Positions 16,556 to 25,430 of a DNA stretch of 64,000 nucleotides are shown here, in pieces. The notes under the pieces are model-generated. The model did not search any database, was not told the DNA's origin, and saw only the letters and a program-made list of their open reading frames with translations. Each line of letters begins with the position of its first letter. The stretch's first letter is position 1. The position numbers and the translations under genes were made by a program. The stretch comes from Ancylobacter polymorphus. Its GTDB lineage: Bacteria > Pseudomonadota > Alphaproteobacteria > Rhizobiales > Xanthobacteraceae. Location: positions 62,001 to 126,000 of the forward strand of contig NZ_JAUSUI010000007.1 in NCBI RefSeq assembly GCF_030813495.1, given 5' to 3'.

Positions 16556-16957
16556 ATGAACAGCGCGACTCCCCTCCGCCTGCCGCCCCGCCCGCTGGAC
16601 ACGCTGCCCGCCGGCGACAGCCTGCCAGGCCGCGACGCCAGCCGCGACCATGCGCGGCACTATGCGGCGGTGGGCGTGTTCGGCCTCGCCGCCCTGTCGG
16701 TGATCAGCGTCGCGGTGGCGGCCTATGTGCTGCGGCCCGGAGTCGGCGCCGCGCCGCAGGGCCTGCCGCTGACGCTGGAGGAGAGCGGTTTCCCGACCAT
16801 GGGCGTCGCCGCCGACATGCCGGCGCTGCGGCCGAGCCAGGGCGGCGATGAGGGCGCGAGCATCACCGTGTTCGACGGCGCGACCGGCCGCAGCGAAGTG
16901 CTGGCCGGGCCCGGGCCGCTCGCCGGCGGCGTTGGCGACACCACGTTAACCCCGTGA
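16556..16957 (+). CDS. Short membrane protein, possible remnant of divergent polysaccharide deacetylase
   Basis: A 133-residue protein with one hydrophobic helix (AAVGVFGLAALSVISVAVAA, about residues 40-59) and then a short exported tail. Near its end ASITVFDGATGRSEVL resembles the linker (ITIIDGSTGKRQEV-like) that precedes the catalytic domain in divergent polysaccharide deacetylases. That family sits at just this place, between ctpA and rppH, in relatives. The catalytic domain is absent, since the frame stops after about 25 more residues and nothing similar follows before rppH. It may be a relic or a small protein with its own role. The start could also be slightly upstream (16532). Confidence 0.55.
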   Translation: MNSATPLRLPPRPLDTLPAGDSLPGRDASRDHARHYAAVGVFGLAALSVISVAVAAYVLRPGVGAAPQGLPLTLEESGFPTMGVAADMPALRPSQGGDEGASITVFDGATGRSEVLAGPGPLAGGVGDTTLTP

Positions 16958-17045
16958 CCATGCGGCACGGCGTGGCCTCTGGTGTCCCGCCGCCGCTTGC
17001 CTATGATCCCGGCCGGCGCGTGTTTCCAGCTTGTGCGGTGGCTCC

Positions 17046-17555
17046 ATGATCCCTTTCGACCAGCTTCCCTATCGCCCCTGCGTCGGGGTCGTGCTCGTCA
17101 ATCGCGACGGGCTCGTCTTTCTCGGCGAGCGCCGGGGCGGGCCCGAGCAGGTGGACGCGCAGCATTCCTGGCAGATGCCGCAGGGCGGCATTGACGAGGG
17201 CGAGAGCCCGGAAGAGGCGGCGCGGCGCGAGCTTTACGAGGAAACCAATGTCTCCTCCGTCGAGCCCCTCGCCGTCGCGCCGGACTGGTTCACCTACGAC
17301 CTGCCGGAGCCGCTGGCCCGGCAGGCCTGGAAGGGCCGGTATCGCGGCCAGACGCAGAAATGGATCGCGCTGCGCTTCACCGGCACGGATGACGAGATCG
17401 ACGTGCTCAATCCCGGCGGCGGGCACCATAAGCCGGAATTCGTCGCCTGGCGCTGGGAGAAGCTGGAGCGCACGCCGGGGCTGATCGTGCCGTTCAAGCG
17501 GCCGGTCTATGAGCAGGTGGTCAGCGCCTTCCAGCCGGTGGTGGCGGCGGGATAA
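17046..17555 (+). CDS. rppH: RNA pyrophosphohydrolase (Nudix)
   Basis: A 169-residue cytosolic Nudix enzyme that removes pyrophosphate from the 5' end of mRNA and so starts RNase E-dependent decay; relatives are also annotated as dinucleoside polyphosphate hydrolases. The opening [20 protein letters not shown] and the Nudix box [17 protein letters not shown] plus YEETN (about residues 47-68) are intact. [17 protein letters not shown] and the C-terminal FKRPVYEQV are RppH-typical. The ATG at 17046 is the natural start. Confidence 0.94.
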   Translation: MIPFDQLPYRPCVGVVLVNRDGLVFLGERRGGPEQVDAQHSWQMPQGGIDEGESPEEAARRELYEETNVSSVEPLAVAPDWFTYDLPEPLARQAWKGRYRGQTQKWIALRFTGTDDEIDVLNPGGGHHKPEFVAWRWEKLERTPGLIVPFKRPVYEQVVSAFQPVVAAG

Positions 17556-17637
17556 GCCGTCGCCTGCATCCATTCTCGCCCGCGCCGCGTATTCCCGCCA
17601 AGGGCGCGGCTGGGCATTTCCCGGCGTTGCAAAATGC

Positions 17638-17653
17638 GAACGAACGTTCGTTC
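17638..17653. promoter_or_regulatory. TetR operator 1, perfect 16-bp palindrome
   Basis: GAACGAACGTTCGTTC is a perfect inverted repeat upstream of the TetR/RND genes. A related palindrome lies 46 bp further on, and a promoter-like TTGACT (17654-17659) starts right after it. Binding by the adjacent TetR protein is inferred. Confidence 0.75.
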
Positions 17654-17682
17654 TTGACTCAGGGCATGGGCCTGTCTAAATG
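17654..17682 (+). promoter_or_regulatory. Promoter of the tetR-RND operon
   Basis: TTGACT (17654-17659) with CTAAAT/TAAATG 16-17 bases downstream (17676-17682). The two operator palindromes flank it, so bound repressor would block both polymerase binding and initiation. Confidence 0.6.
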
Positions 17683-17683
17683 C

Positions 17684-17699
17684 GAATGAACGTTCGCTC
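17684..17699. promoter_or_regulatory. TetR operator 2, imperfect palindrome
   Basis: GAATGAACGTTCGCTC shares the GAACGTTC core of operator 1. It covers the expected transcription start region just upstream of the regulator gene's ATG (17716). Confidence 0.65.
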
Positions 17700-17715
17700 C
17701 AACCCGGATCGGTGC

Positions 17716-18408
17716 ATGAACACCCTTGCTTCCCGCGCGACCGCCGCCCCTGCGGCCCGTACGCCGGATGGAAAGTCGGCGGCCGCACGCCCGGAAAAGG
17801 AGCGGCGGGACCCGCGTCGCCGGGTGCTGGAGGCGGCCATCGCCTGTTTCGGCCGCTCCGGCTTCCACGGCACCTCGATGCAGCAGATCTGCGCCGAGGC
17901 CGGCATGAGCCCGGGCGCGCTCTACCGTTATTTCCCGTCCAAGGAATCGATCATCGTCGCCATTGTCGACGAGGAGCGGGCGCTGCGGATGAGCTGCGTC
18001 GACATGCTGGAGAGCGCCCCCAGCTTCGTCGAGGGCCTCGCCCGCATGGGCGCGGCGCTGTTCTCCGGAGAGACGCGCATGGTGTCGCTGGAACTCGGCC
18101 CGGAAATCTACGCCGAGGCGGCGCGCAACCCGGCGCTGAAACCGACCTTCGACGCCGCCGAGGATGAGATGAACGCCGCGATCCGCGCCTGCTTCGTCGA
18201 CGCGCAGGCCCGCGGCGAGATCGATCCCGCCATCGACCCCGACCTTGCCATGGTGATGATCAACGCCATTGGCGACGGGCTGGTGCTGCGCCACGGCTTC
18301 GAGCCGAAGCTGCCGCTCGACAAGATGATGCCGGCCCTTTCCGGCCTCGTCGCCCGCATGCTGGCGCCCGCTCCGGCGCCGACCCTTTCACCGGACCGCA
18401 CATCATGA
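17716..18408 (+). CDS. TetR/AcrR family regulator of the RND pump
   Basis: A 230-residue regulator. After a 35-residue basic/alanine-rich lead comes the TetR DNA-binding domain: RRRVLEAAIACFGRSGFHG, then TSMQQICAEAGMSPGALYRY and FPSKESIIVAIV. The C-terminal ligand domain (about residues 90-225) is variable, as expected. Its stop codon overlaps the adaptor's ATG, and two palindromes frame its promoter, so it very likely represses its own operon and the efflux pump until a ligand binds. The ligand is unknown. The ATG at 17716 is used; an in-frame ATG at 17680 would start inside operator 2. Confidence 0.92.
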   Translation: MNTLASRATAAPAARTPDGKSAAARPEKERRDPRRRVLEAAIACFGRSGFHGTSMQQICAEAGMSPGALYRYFPSKESIIVAIVDEERALRMSCVDMLESAPSFVEGLARMGAALFSGETRMVSLELGPEIYAEAARNPALKPTFDAAEDEMNAAIRACFVDAQARGEIDPAIDPDLAMVMINAIGDGLVLRHGFEPKLPLDKMMPALSGLVARMLAPAPAPTLSPDRTS

Positions 18409-19667
18409 CCGTGAAGCCGCCATCCCTGCGCGGGCGTATCGCCCTTGCCCTCACCATGACCGCCGTGGTGGTGGGTGTCGCCGGCTACGCCTTCCGCGAC
18501 CGCATCGCCACCGGGCTCGGCCTGTTCGAGCCGGCGCAGGCCGAGGTCGCCGCGCCGGAGCCGAACGAGGTGAAGGGCATCACCATTTCCGTCGTGCCGG
18601 CCAAGCGGCGCGAGGTGGTGGAGAAGCTGCCCGTCACCGGCACGCTGGTGGCGCGCGAGGAGGTGATGGTCGGGCCGGAGATCGACGGCTACCAGATCAA
18701 CGAGATCCTGGTGGAGGAAGGCGACCGGGTGGAAATGGGCCAGGTCCTTGCCCGGCTGTCGCGCGACATGCTGGAGACGCTGCTCGCCCAGAACACCGCC
18801 AATGCCGCCAAGGCGCAAGCCGCCATCGCCCAGCAGCGGGCGCAGCTGGAGCAGGCGCAGGCGCAGCTGATCGAGGCCAATGCCGCCGTGGAGCGCGCCC
18901 GCACCCTGATCAAGACCGGCGCCACCTCGCAGGAAGTGCTGGACCAGCGCGAGCGTGCGGCCAAGGTCGCGGCGGCGCAGGTGACGGCGGCTGACGAGAT
19001 GGTGACGGCGGCGCTGGCCGAGGCCGACCAGATCAAGGCCAATCGCGACGAAATCCAGGTGCGGCTCGCCCGCACCGAAATCAAGGCGCCGCTCGCCGGC
19101 ATCGTCTCGTCGCGCTCCGCCCGTATCGGCGCCATCGTGCTTTCCGCCAATAGCGAGCCGCTGTTCCGCATCGTCAAGGACGGCGCCATCGACCTCGATG
19201 CCGAAGTGCCGGAATCCGCCCTGCCGCGGGTGACGCCCGGCCTGAAGGTGGCGGTGACGCCGGCCGGCTTCGACACGCCGCTGGAGGGAACCGTGCGGCT
19301 GGTCGGCGCCAAGGTCGATCCGGCCACCCGCCTCGCCCGCGTCGCGGTGGCGCTGCCGGACGATGCGCGCCTGCGCCCCGGCGCCTATGCGCGCGGCGTG
19401 ATCGAGATCGCCCGCCATGACGGGGTCGCCTTGCCGCAATCGGCGGTGCAGTTCGCCCCGGAAGGCGCCTTCGTGCTGGTGGTGGAGGGCGACACGGTGC
19501 GCCGGCGCCCGGTGACGATCGGGCTCAAGGGCGACGGCTATATCGAAATCACCGACGGGGTGCGCGAGGGCGAGAGCGTCGTCGCCCGCGCCGCCGGCTT
19601 CCTGCGCGACGGCGACCGGGTGAGCCCGGTGCCGCTGGCCGATGCTCCCGCGAAGGGCGGTGTGTAA
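18405..19667 (+). CDS. RND efflux periplasmic adaptor subunit
   Basis: A 420-residue membrane-fusion protein anchored by one N-terminal helix (IALALTMTAVVVGVAGYAF). Domain order is the usual one: barrel-sandwich hybrid strand (KLPVTGTLVAREEVMVGPEI), alpha-hairpin coiled coil (about residues 125-215, with ANAAKAQAAIAQQRAQLEQA), second lipoyl half (RTEIKAPLAGIVSSRSARIG) and beta-barrel with LVGAKVDPATRLARVAVALP. It links the inner-membrane pump to an outer-membrane channel, whose gene is not present nearby. It overlaps tetR by four bases and the pump gene by one. Confidence 0.94.
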   Translation: MTVKPPSLRGRIALALTMTAVVVGVAGYAFRDRIATGLGLFEPAQAEVAAPEPNEVKGITISVVPAKRREVVEKLPVTGTLVAREEVMVGPEIDGYQINEILVEEGDRVEMGQVLARLSRDMLETLLAQNTANAAKAQAAIAQQRAQLEQAQAQLIEANAAVERARTLIKTGATSQEVLDQRERAAKVAAAQVTAADEMVTAALAEADQIKANRDEIQVRLARTEIKAPLAGIVSSRSARIGAIVLSANSEPLFRIVKDGAIDLDAEVPESALPRVTPGLKVAVTPAGFDTPLEGTVRLVGAKVDPATRLARVAVALPDDARLRPGAYARGVIEIARHDGVALPQSAVQFAPEGAFVLVVEGDTVRRRPVTIGLKGDGYIEITDGVREGESVVARAAGFLRDGDRVSPVPLADAPAKGGV

Positions 19668-22600
19668 TGGCTCTCAACGTTTCCGCCTGGGCAATCCGCA
19701 AGCCGGTGCCCTCCATCGTGCTGTTCGTGGTGCTGACCGCGATCGGCCTCTACACGTTCGACCGGCTGCCGATCACCCGCATGCCGAATATCGACGTGCC
19801 GATCGTCTCCGTCACCATCACCCAGCCCGGCGCTGCGCCCAGCGAACTGGAAACGCAGGTGACCAAGGTGGTCGAGACCTCGATCGCCGGCGTGCAGGGG
19901 GTGAAGCACATCTCCTCCACCATCACCGAGGGCACCTCACTCACCGTCGTCGAGTTCCAGCTGGAAACGCAGGTCGACCGTGCGGTGAACGATGTGCGCG
20001 ACGCGGTGACCAAGGTACGCACGGAACTGCCGCAGGACATCGAGGAGCCGCTGGTTCAGCGCGTCGATGTCGAAGGCATGGCCATCGTCACCTATGCCGC
20101 CTCCGCCCCGGCGATGACGCCGGAGGAACTGTCCTGGTTCGTCGACGACACGCTGGTGCGCGCGCTGCAGGGCGTGCGCGGCGTGGCGCAGGTGAAGCGC
20201 GAGGGCGGCGTGGAGCGCGAAATCCGCATCTCGCTCGACCCCGACAAGCTGGCCGCGCTCGGCGTGACGGCGGCGGATGTGAACCGCGAGCTTGCCGCCA
20301 CCAATGTCGACCTCGCCGGCGGGCGCGGCGAGATCGGCACGCAGGAGCAGTCCGTGCGCACACTGGGCGGCGCCAGCACGGTTGAGGATCTCGCCGAGAC
20401 CCGCATTTCGCTGCCCGCCACCGGCGGCGGCGGCACGCGCTATGTGCGCCTCGCCGACCTCGCCACCGTGACCGACGGTGCCGCCGAACCGCGCATCTTC
20501 GCCCGGCTCGACGGCAAGCCGGTGGTCGCCTTCGGCATCTACCGGGCCAAGGGCTTCTCCGACGTGGTGGTGGCCGAGAGCGCGGAAAAGGCGCTGCAGG
20601 ACCTCGAAAAGCGCCATCCGGAAGTCGACATCACCCTCATCGATTCCACGGTGAAATACACCGAGGCCGACTACACCTCGGCCATGCACACGCTGATGGA
20701 AGGCGCGGTGCTGGCGGTGATCGTGGTCATGGTGTTCCTGCGCGACTGGCGCGCCACCATCATCACCGCGACGGCGATCCCGCTCTCCATCCTGCCCACC
20801 TTCTGGGTGATGGACCTGCTCGGATTCTCGCTCAACGGCGTGAGCCTGCTCGCCGTCACGCTGGTGACCGGCATTCTCGTCGACGACGCCATCGTCGAGA
20901 TCGAGAACATCGTGCGCCATATGCGCATGGGCAAATCCGCCTATCGCGCGGCGATCGACGCCGCCGACGAGATCGGCCTCGCCGTGGTGGCGACCACGCT
21001 CACCATCGTCGCGGTGTTCCTGCCCGTCAGCTTCATGGGCGGCATTGCCGGCCAGTATTTCCGCCAGTTCGGCATCACGGTGGCGGTGGCGGTGCTGTTC
21101 TCGCTCCTGGTGGCGCGCCTGCTCACCCCCATGCTCGCGGCCTATTTCATGCGCGACCACGGCCACCGGGAAACGCCGGACAGCTGGCTGATGCGCGCCT
21201 ATGTCGGGCTGCTGCACCGCTCCATCCGCCACCGTTTCCTCACGGTGACGGCGGGCATCCTGCTGTTCATCGGCTCGATGTGGCTCTCCACCCTGCTGCC
21301 CTCGGGCTTCATCCCCAATTCCGACGTGTCCCGCTCCGTTCTGGCGCTGGAACTGCCGCCGGGCGCGACGCTGGAAGCGACGCGGCGCGTGGTGGACGAG
21401 GTGACCGACACGCTGAAGGCGCAGCCGGAAGTGGCGAGCGTGTTCGCCACCGCCGGCTCCGGCTCCACCGACGGGCCGGCCAGCGGCGGCGGCGAGGTGC
21501 GCAAGGCGACGATCATCGTCAATCTGGTGCCGCGCGCCGAACGCACGGCGACGCAGAAGCAGTTCGAGATGCGCCTGCGCGACGACATCGCCCGCATTCC
21601 CGACCTGCGCTTCAATTTCGGCGCCTCCGGCGGCGCCGGCCCTGGCGGGCGCGAATTCACCATCATCCTCTCCGGCTCGGACGGGGCCGAGGTGGAGGCG
21701 AAGGCGCTGGAGCTGGAACGCGAGATTCGCGAGAAGGTGAAGGGCCTGTCCAATGTGCAGACCTCGGCGGCGCTGGAGCGGCCGGAACTGCGCGTGGTGC
21801 CCAAGCTGGCCGAGGCGGCGGCGCTCGGCGTCTCGGTGTCGGACATCGCCCAGACCGTGCGCATTGCCACGCTGGGCGACGTGTCGCAGAACCTCGCCAA
21901 ATTCTCCGCCGGCGACCGCCAGGTGCCGATCCGGGTGCAGCTCGACGAGCGGGCGCGCGGCGACCTCTCCACCTTCGAGACGCTGAAGGTGCGCACCGCC
22001 GCCGGCGCCTCGGTGCCGCTGCTCTCGGTCGCCGACATCTCCTTCGGCACCGGCCCGTCCAGCCTCGACCGGTATGACCGCGCGCGGCGCGTGGCGATCG
22101 AGGCCGACCTCGCCGGCAATACCCAGCTCGGCGAGGCGCTGGCGGAGGTCTATGCGCTGCCGGCGGCCAGGAACATGCCGTCCAGCATCGTGCTGAAGGA
22201 ATCCGGTGACGCCGAGATCATGGGCGAAGTGTTCGGCGGCTTCGCCACCGCGATGATGGCGGGCGTGATGATGGTGCTGGCGGTGCTGGTGCTGCTGTTC
22301 GCCAATGTGCTGCAGCCGATCACCATCCTGATCGCGCTGCCGCTGTCGGTAGGCGGCGCCTTCATCGCCCTCCTGCTCACCAACAACGCGATGACGCTGC
22401 CGGTGGTGATCGGCTTCCTGATGCTGATGGGCATCGTTACCAAGAACGCGATCCTGCTGGTGGATTTCGCCATCGAATCCGTGCATGCGGGCGCCGACCG
22501 GACCACGGCGCTGATCGAGGCCGGGCGCAAGCGCGCGCAGCCCATCATCATGACCACCATCGCCATGGCGGCGGGCATGATGCCCTCGGCGCTCGGGCTG

Positions 22601-22867
22601 GGCGAGGGCGGCGATTTCCGCTCGCCCATGGCGATCGCGGTCATTGGCGGCCTGCTGGCCTCGACCCTGCTGTCGCTGATCTTCGTGCCGGCCGTGTTCA
22701 CGCTGATGGACGATCTCGGCCACCTGATGGCGCGCATCTTCGGCCGCTTCATCGGCGCCCGCGACGAGCCGGACGAGCACGCCGGCGTGCCCGTGGTGCG
22801 CGCCGGGCTGCACGCCGTGGACGCCGGTCCGCACTCCACGCCCCGGCCGCCGCTGGCGGCGGAGTAG
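19667..22867 (+). CDS. RND efflux transporter permease subunit (HAE1 type)
   Basis: A 1066-residue inner-membrane proton-driven pump. Twelve helices and two large periplasmic loops are apparent. The proton-relay residues are Asp406-Asp407 in [14 protein letters not shown] and Lys926 in [14 protein letters not shown], matching Asp407/408 and Lys940 of Acr[21 protein letters not shown] near the end is also typical. Substrates (drugs, solvents, detergents or fatty acids) are not predictable. The ATG shares its first base with the adaptor's TAA. No outer-membrane factor gene follows, so the pump must use a channel encoded elsewhere. Confidence 0.95.
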   Translation: MALNVSAWAIRKPVPSIVLFVVLTAIGLYTFDRLPITRMPNIDVPIVSVTITQPGAAPSELETQVTKVVETSIAGVQGVKHISSTITEGTSLTVVEFQLETQVDRAVNDVRDAVTKVRTELPQDIEEPLVQRVDVEGMAIVTYAASAPAMTPEELSWFVDDTLVRALQGVRGVAQVKREGGVEREIRISLDPDKLAALGVTAADVNRELAATNVDLAGGRGEIGTQEQSVRTLGGASTVEDLAETRISLPATGGGGTRYVRLADLATVTDGAAEPRIFARLDGKPVVAFGIYRAKGFSDVVVAESAEKALQDLEKRHPEVDITLIDSTVKYTEADYTSAMHTLMEGAVLAVIVVMVFLRDWRATIITATAIPLSILPTFWVMDLLGFSLNGVSLLAVTLVTGILVDDAIVEIENIVRHMRMGKSAYRAAIDAADEIGLAVVATTLTIVAVFLPVSFMGGIAGQYFRQFGITVAVAVLFSLLVARLLTPMLAAYFMRDHGHRETPDSWLMRAYVGLLHRSIRHRFLTVTAGILLFIGSMWLSTLLPSGFIPNSDVSRSVLALELPPGATLEATRRVVDEVTDTLKAQPEVASVFATAGSGSTDGPASGGGEVRKATIIVNLVPRAERTATQKQFEMRLRDDIARIPDLRFNFGASGGAGPGGREFTIILSGSDGAEVEAKALELEREIREKVKGLSNVQTSAALERPELRVVPKLAEAAALGVSVSDIAQTVRIATLGDVSQNLAKFSAGDRQVPIRVQLDERARGDLSTFETLKVRTAAGASVPLLSVADISFGTGPSSLDRYDRARRVAIEADLAGNTQLGEALAEVYALPAARNMPSSIVLKESGDAEIMGEVFGGFATAMMAGVMMVLAVLVLLFANVLQPITILIALPLSVGGAFIALLLTNNAMTLPVVIGFLMLMGIVTKNAILLVDFAIESVHAGADRTTALIEAGRKRAQPIIMTTIAMAAGMMPSALGLGEGGDFRSPMAIAVIGGLLASTLLSLIFVPAVFTLMDDLGHLMARIFGRFIGARDEPDEHAGVPVVRAGLHAVDAGPHSTPRPPLAAE

Positions 22868-22884
22868 GGGGTGTCCGATTGTCC

Positions 22885-22972
22885 TGATCCCCGGGCTTGA
22901 CCCGGGGAGCCAGCCGTATCTCTGCGGCCGCGCGTGAACGTCTGGGTGGCCGGGTCAAGCCCGGCCATGAGG
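22885..22972. repeat. Inverted-repeat element, CCCGGGCTTGACCCGGG family, copy 1
   Basis: Two palindromic arms facing each other: CCCCGGGCTTGACCCGGGG (22889-22907) and GGCCGGGTCAAGCCCGGCC (22948-22966), with 40 bp between them. It lies 18 bp after the RND pump gene. A second copy is at 39564-39671. It can fold into a strong RNA hairpin and may act as the operon's 3' end, since no other terminator is seen. Confidence 0.75.
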
Positions 22973-23029
22973 TAACCGACGAGGGTGCGGGTACAGACGA
23001 GAGCGCGCGTGAGGAGAAGGCGCCCGCCG

Positions 23030-23707
23030 CTATTGCAGCGTGCCGTCGCCTTCGCCGCCGGTGCGGGCCATGGTCATCTGGGTGACGGCGATCAGCATCT
23101 CGGCGCGGGAGGCGAGGGTGGGGGCTTCCAGCAGCGCCTGTTTCTCGCGCGGGCCGAACGGGGCCATCATGGCGAGCGCATTGACCAGCGCCTCATTCGG
23201 CGCGTCCTTGATGCTCTTCCAGTCCGCTTCCAGCTGGTTGGCGTCGAGATAATCCGCCAGCGTGCGCAGCAGCGTGGCGCGGTCCACCGCCTCGGCCCCA
23301 GCATTGGGGGTGAAGTCGTCGCCATAGGGCGCATAATCGACCTTGGCCTGGCGGAACGGCGTGCCGGAATCGACCTCCGCCACCACCTTGAACCGGGCAA
23401 TGCCGCTCAGATTCAGCAGGTAGCGGCCATCGCCGCTCTCGGCGATCTCGGTGATGCGGCCGACGCAGCCCACCCCGACAATATCCGGTGCGCCCGGCAC
23501 GGTGAGGGCCGGCTGCTGCGGCGCGGTCTGGATGATGCCGATCAGCCGGTGGCTGGCCAGCGCCGAATCGATCATCGCGACATAGCGCGGTTCGAACACG
23601 TTGAGCGGCAGCTGGCAGCGCGGCAGCAGCAGCGCCCCTTCCAGCGGGAAGAGCGGGATGATGGGCGCCAGCTCGGAGGGGCCGGCATAGGGCTTGTTGA
23701 TCGCCAT
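23030..23707 (-). CDS. LON peptidase substrate-binding domain protein
   Basis: A 225-residue cytosolic protein consisting of the N-terminal (LAN) domain of Lon protease without the ATPase or protease parts. Diagnostic stretches are IIPLFPLEGALLLPRCQLPL, NVFEPRYVAMI and VGCVGRITEIAESGDGRYLL. The role is not known; substrate recognition or small-molecule binding has been proposed. The ATG at 23707 was chosen as the family start, since sequence further upstream in frame is non-coding spacer. It is 77 bp downstream of the thioredoxin-like gene, a pairing that is common in Hyphomicrobiales. Confidence 0.9.
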   Translation of the reverse strand: MAINKPYAGPSELAPIIPLFPLEGALLLPRCQLPLNVFEPRYVAMIDSALASHRLIGIIQTAPQQPALTVPGAPDIVGVGCVGRITEIAESGDGRYLLNLSGIARFKVVAEVDSGTPFRQAKVDYAPYGDDFTPNAGAEAVDRATLLRTLADYLDANQLEADWKSIKDAPNEALVNALAMMAPFGPREKQALLEAPTLASRAEMLIAVTQMTMARTGGEGDGTLQ

Positions 23708-23784
23708 GGCGTTCCTTGCGCGATGTGTCGGCCCGGTTCCGGTGCCGCGTGCCGGCCGCGACGGGGGACCGCCGCCGGCCGGTC

Positions 23785-24711
23785 TCAGGCGAAGAGCAGC
23801 GATGACAGGCGGCGGCGGCCGGCGAGCGTGTGCTCGTCCGTCGGCCCCCAGGCCTCGAAGAACTGCACCAGCTGCTTGCGGGCGCCGTCCTCGTTCCAGG
23901 CGCGGTCCTTGCGGACGATGGCGAGCAGATGGTCCACCGCCTCCTCGCGCCGGCCGCGCGCGCTCAGCGCCACGGCAAGGTCGAAGCGGGCCTGATGGTC
24001 CAGCGGGTTGGCGGCGACCTTCGCCTCCAGCTCCTTCACATCGCCCAGCGCGCTCGCGGCTTCTTCCAGCTCGATGGCGGCGCGCACGGCGGTGAGCGCG
24101 GCGTCGCTGGCGGCGCTGGCGGGCGCGAGGGCGAGCGTCGCCTTGGCCTGTTCGAGATTGCCGGCGGCAAGCTCGGTGCGGGCGAGGCCGGCGATGGCGG
24201 CGAGATTTTCCGGCTCCTCGCCCAGAATTGCGGCGAAGATTTCCGCCGCGCCGGCGAGATCGCCCTCGGTGAGCGCCGCCTCGCCGCTGGCGAGAATGTC
24301 GGCGATGTCGTTGCCGCCACCCGAGGCCGCGATCAGCTTGTCGACGATCGCCTTGATCTGCGCCTCGGGCTGCGCGCCCATGAAGCCGTCGACCGGCTGG
24401 CCGTTGACGAAGGCATAGACGGTGGGCAGCGACTGGATGCCGAGCTGCTGGGCGACGGCGGGGTGCTCGTCCGTGTTCATCTTGGCGAGGCGTACCTTGC
24501 CCTTGGCGGCGCGCACCACTTTCTCGATGATCGGGGTGAGCTGGCGGCAGGGGCCGCACCAAGGGGCCCAGAAATCCACCAGCACCGGGCGGCGGCGGGA
24601 TTCCTCGACCACGTCCTTCATGAAGGTCTTGGTGGTGACGTCGATCACCACATCGTCGCCGGCCGGCGCGCCGCCCGGAGCGGCGGGAGAGGAGGGCTGG
24701 TTCAGCAACAT
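23785..24711 (-). CDS. YbbN-type thioredoxin co-chaperone
   Basis: A 308-residue cytosolic protein. Residues 20-130 form a thioredoxin domain with active site WCGPC (Cys52, Cys55) and the cis-proline loop QSLPTVYAF. Residues 145-300 are alanine-rich TPR-like helices (GEAALTEGDLAGAAEIFAAI; ELAAGNLEQAKATLAL). This domain order matches CnoX/YbbN, a chaperedoxin that holds oxidised clients and hands them to GroEL/DnaK. Unlike E. coli CnoX (SxxC), both cysteines are present here, as in many alphaproteobacteria, so redox activity is likely. The ATG at 24711 was chosen over one 15 bases further upstream. Confidence 0.92.
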   Translation of the reverse strand: MLLNQPSSPAAPGGAPAGDDVVIDVTTKTFMKDVVEESRRRPVLVDFWAPWCGPCRQLTPIIEKVVRAAKGKVRLAKMNTDEHPAVAQQLGIQSLPTVYAFVNGQPVDGFMGAQPEAQIKAIVDKLIAASGGGNDIADILASGEAALTEGDLAGAAEIFAAILGEEPENLAAIAGLARTELAAGNLEQAKATLALAPASAASDAALTAVRAAIELEEAASALGDVKELEAKVAANPLDHQARFDLAVALSARGRREEAVDHLLAIVRKDRAWNEDGARKQLVQFFEAWGPTDEHTLAGRRRLSSLLFA

Positions 24712-24798
24712 GGGTCGTCCTCGCAATAGGGCAGGTGCCTGCGGATCTCGTGCTCGGCGTCTAAAATGGTCTGCCGCGCCGCGAATGCAACGGGGTGG

Positions 24799-25332
24799 TC
24801 AGCTCTCGGTGGTGGCGGGCTGCTCCGCCTCGCTGCGCCGGGGCACCGCCAGCACGCGCGGCTCATGGCCGGTGGCGCGCAGGAAGCGGACAAGGTCGGC
24901 GCTGGCGATGGTGGTGGTGGCGGTGTTCACCAGCGGGTGGCAATTCACCGTCTCATGCGCCATCAGCTCGGCGTCGAGCACCACGGCGACGCGGCCCTCG
25001 ACATCGTTGACCGGGCCGAAGGCGGTGACGGCGCCGGGCTTCACCCCCAGCACCTCTTCCAGAAGCTCGGCGCTGCCGAAGGAGAGCTTGCTCGCCGCGC
25101 CGAGCGGAACGTGCAGGTTCTTGAGATCGACCCGCGTCTCCTCCTCCACCACGACGAGGAACAGGTTCCCCTTCTTGTCCTTGAGGAACAGGTTCTTGGT
25201 GTGGCCGCCGGGAATGTCGCCGCGGAGCGCCTGCGAATCCTCCACCGTGAACAGCGGCGGGTGTTCGACCGTGGTGGTGGGAATCCCGAGCTCGGCGAGC
25301 CGGGCGAGGAGATCGTCGCGGGAAAGGGGCAT
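24799..25332 (-). CDS. Prolyl-tRNA synthetase-associated editing domain protein
   Basis: A 177-residue cytosolic protein of the YbaK/ProX superfamily. Typical elements are TVEHPPLFTVEDSQALRGDI, GGHTKNLFLKDKKGNLFLVV and GVKPGAVTAFGPVNDVEGRV. Free-standing ProX (ProXp-ala) hydrolyses Ala-tRNAPro mis-made by prolyl-tRNA synthetase. The conserved lysine and nearby K-N-L-F segment fit that subgroup better than YbaK, which edits Cys-tRNAPro. The ATG at 25332 is the family start. It stands alone between the thioredoxin gene and the acetylation pair. Confidence 0.88.
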   Translation of the reverse strand: MPLSRDDLLARLAELGIPTTTVEHPPLFTVEDSQALRGDIPGGHTKNLFLKDKKGNLFLVVVEEETRVDLKNLHVPLGAASKLSFGSAELLEEVLGVKPGAVTAFGPVNDVEGRVAVVLDAELMAHETVNCHPLVNTATTTIASADLVRFLRATGHEPRVLAVPRRSEAEQPATTES

Positions 25333-25430
25333 GGGGCGGATCCGGCGGAGAGAGACGGGGGCCTTTTAGGGCGGCGCGGGGCGGTGGAGCAAGGCGGAGG
25401 CAGGCGGAGAAGCAAGGCTTGGGCGGGGGC

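Noticed and set aside
19937-22834. Long open frame on the minus strand across the RND pump gene
   Set aside because: Same cause; the plus-strand frame is a textbook RND permease with intact proton-relay residues.
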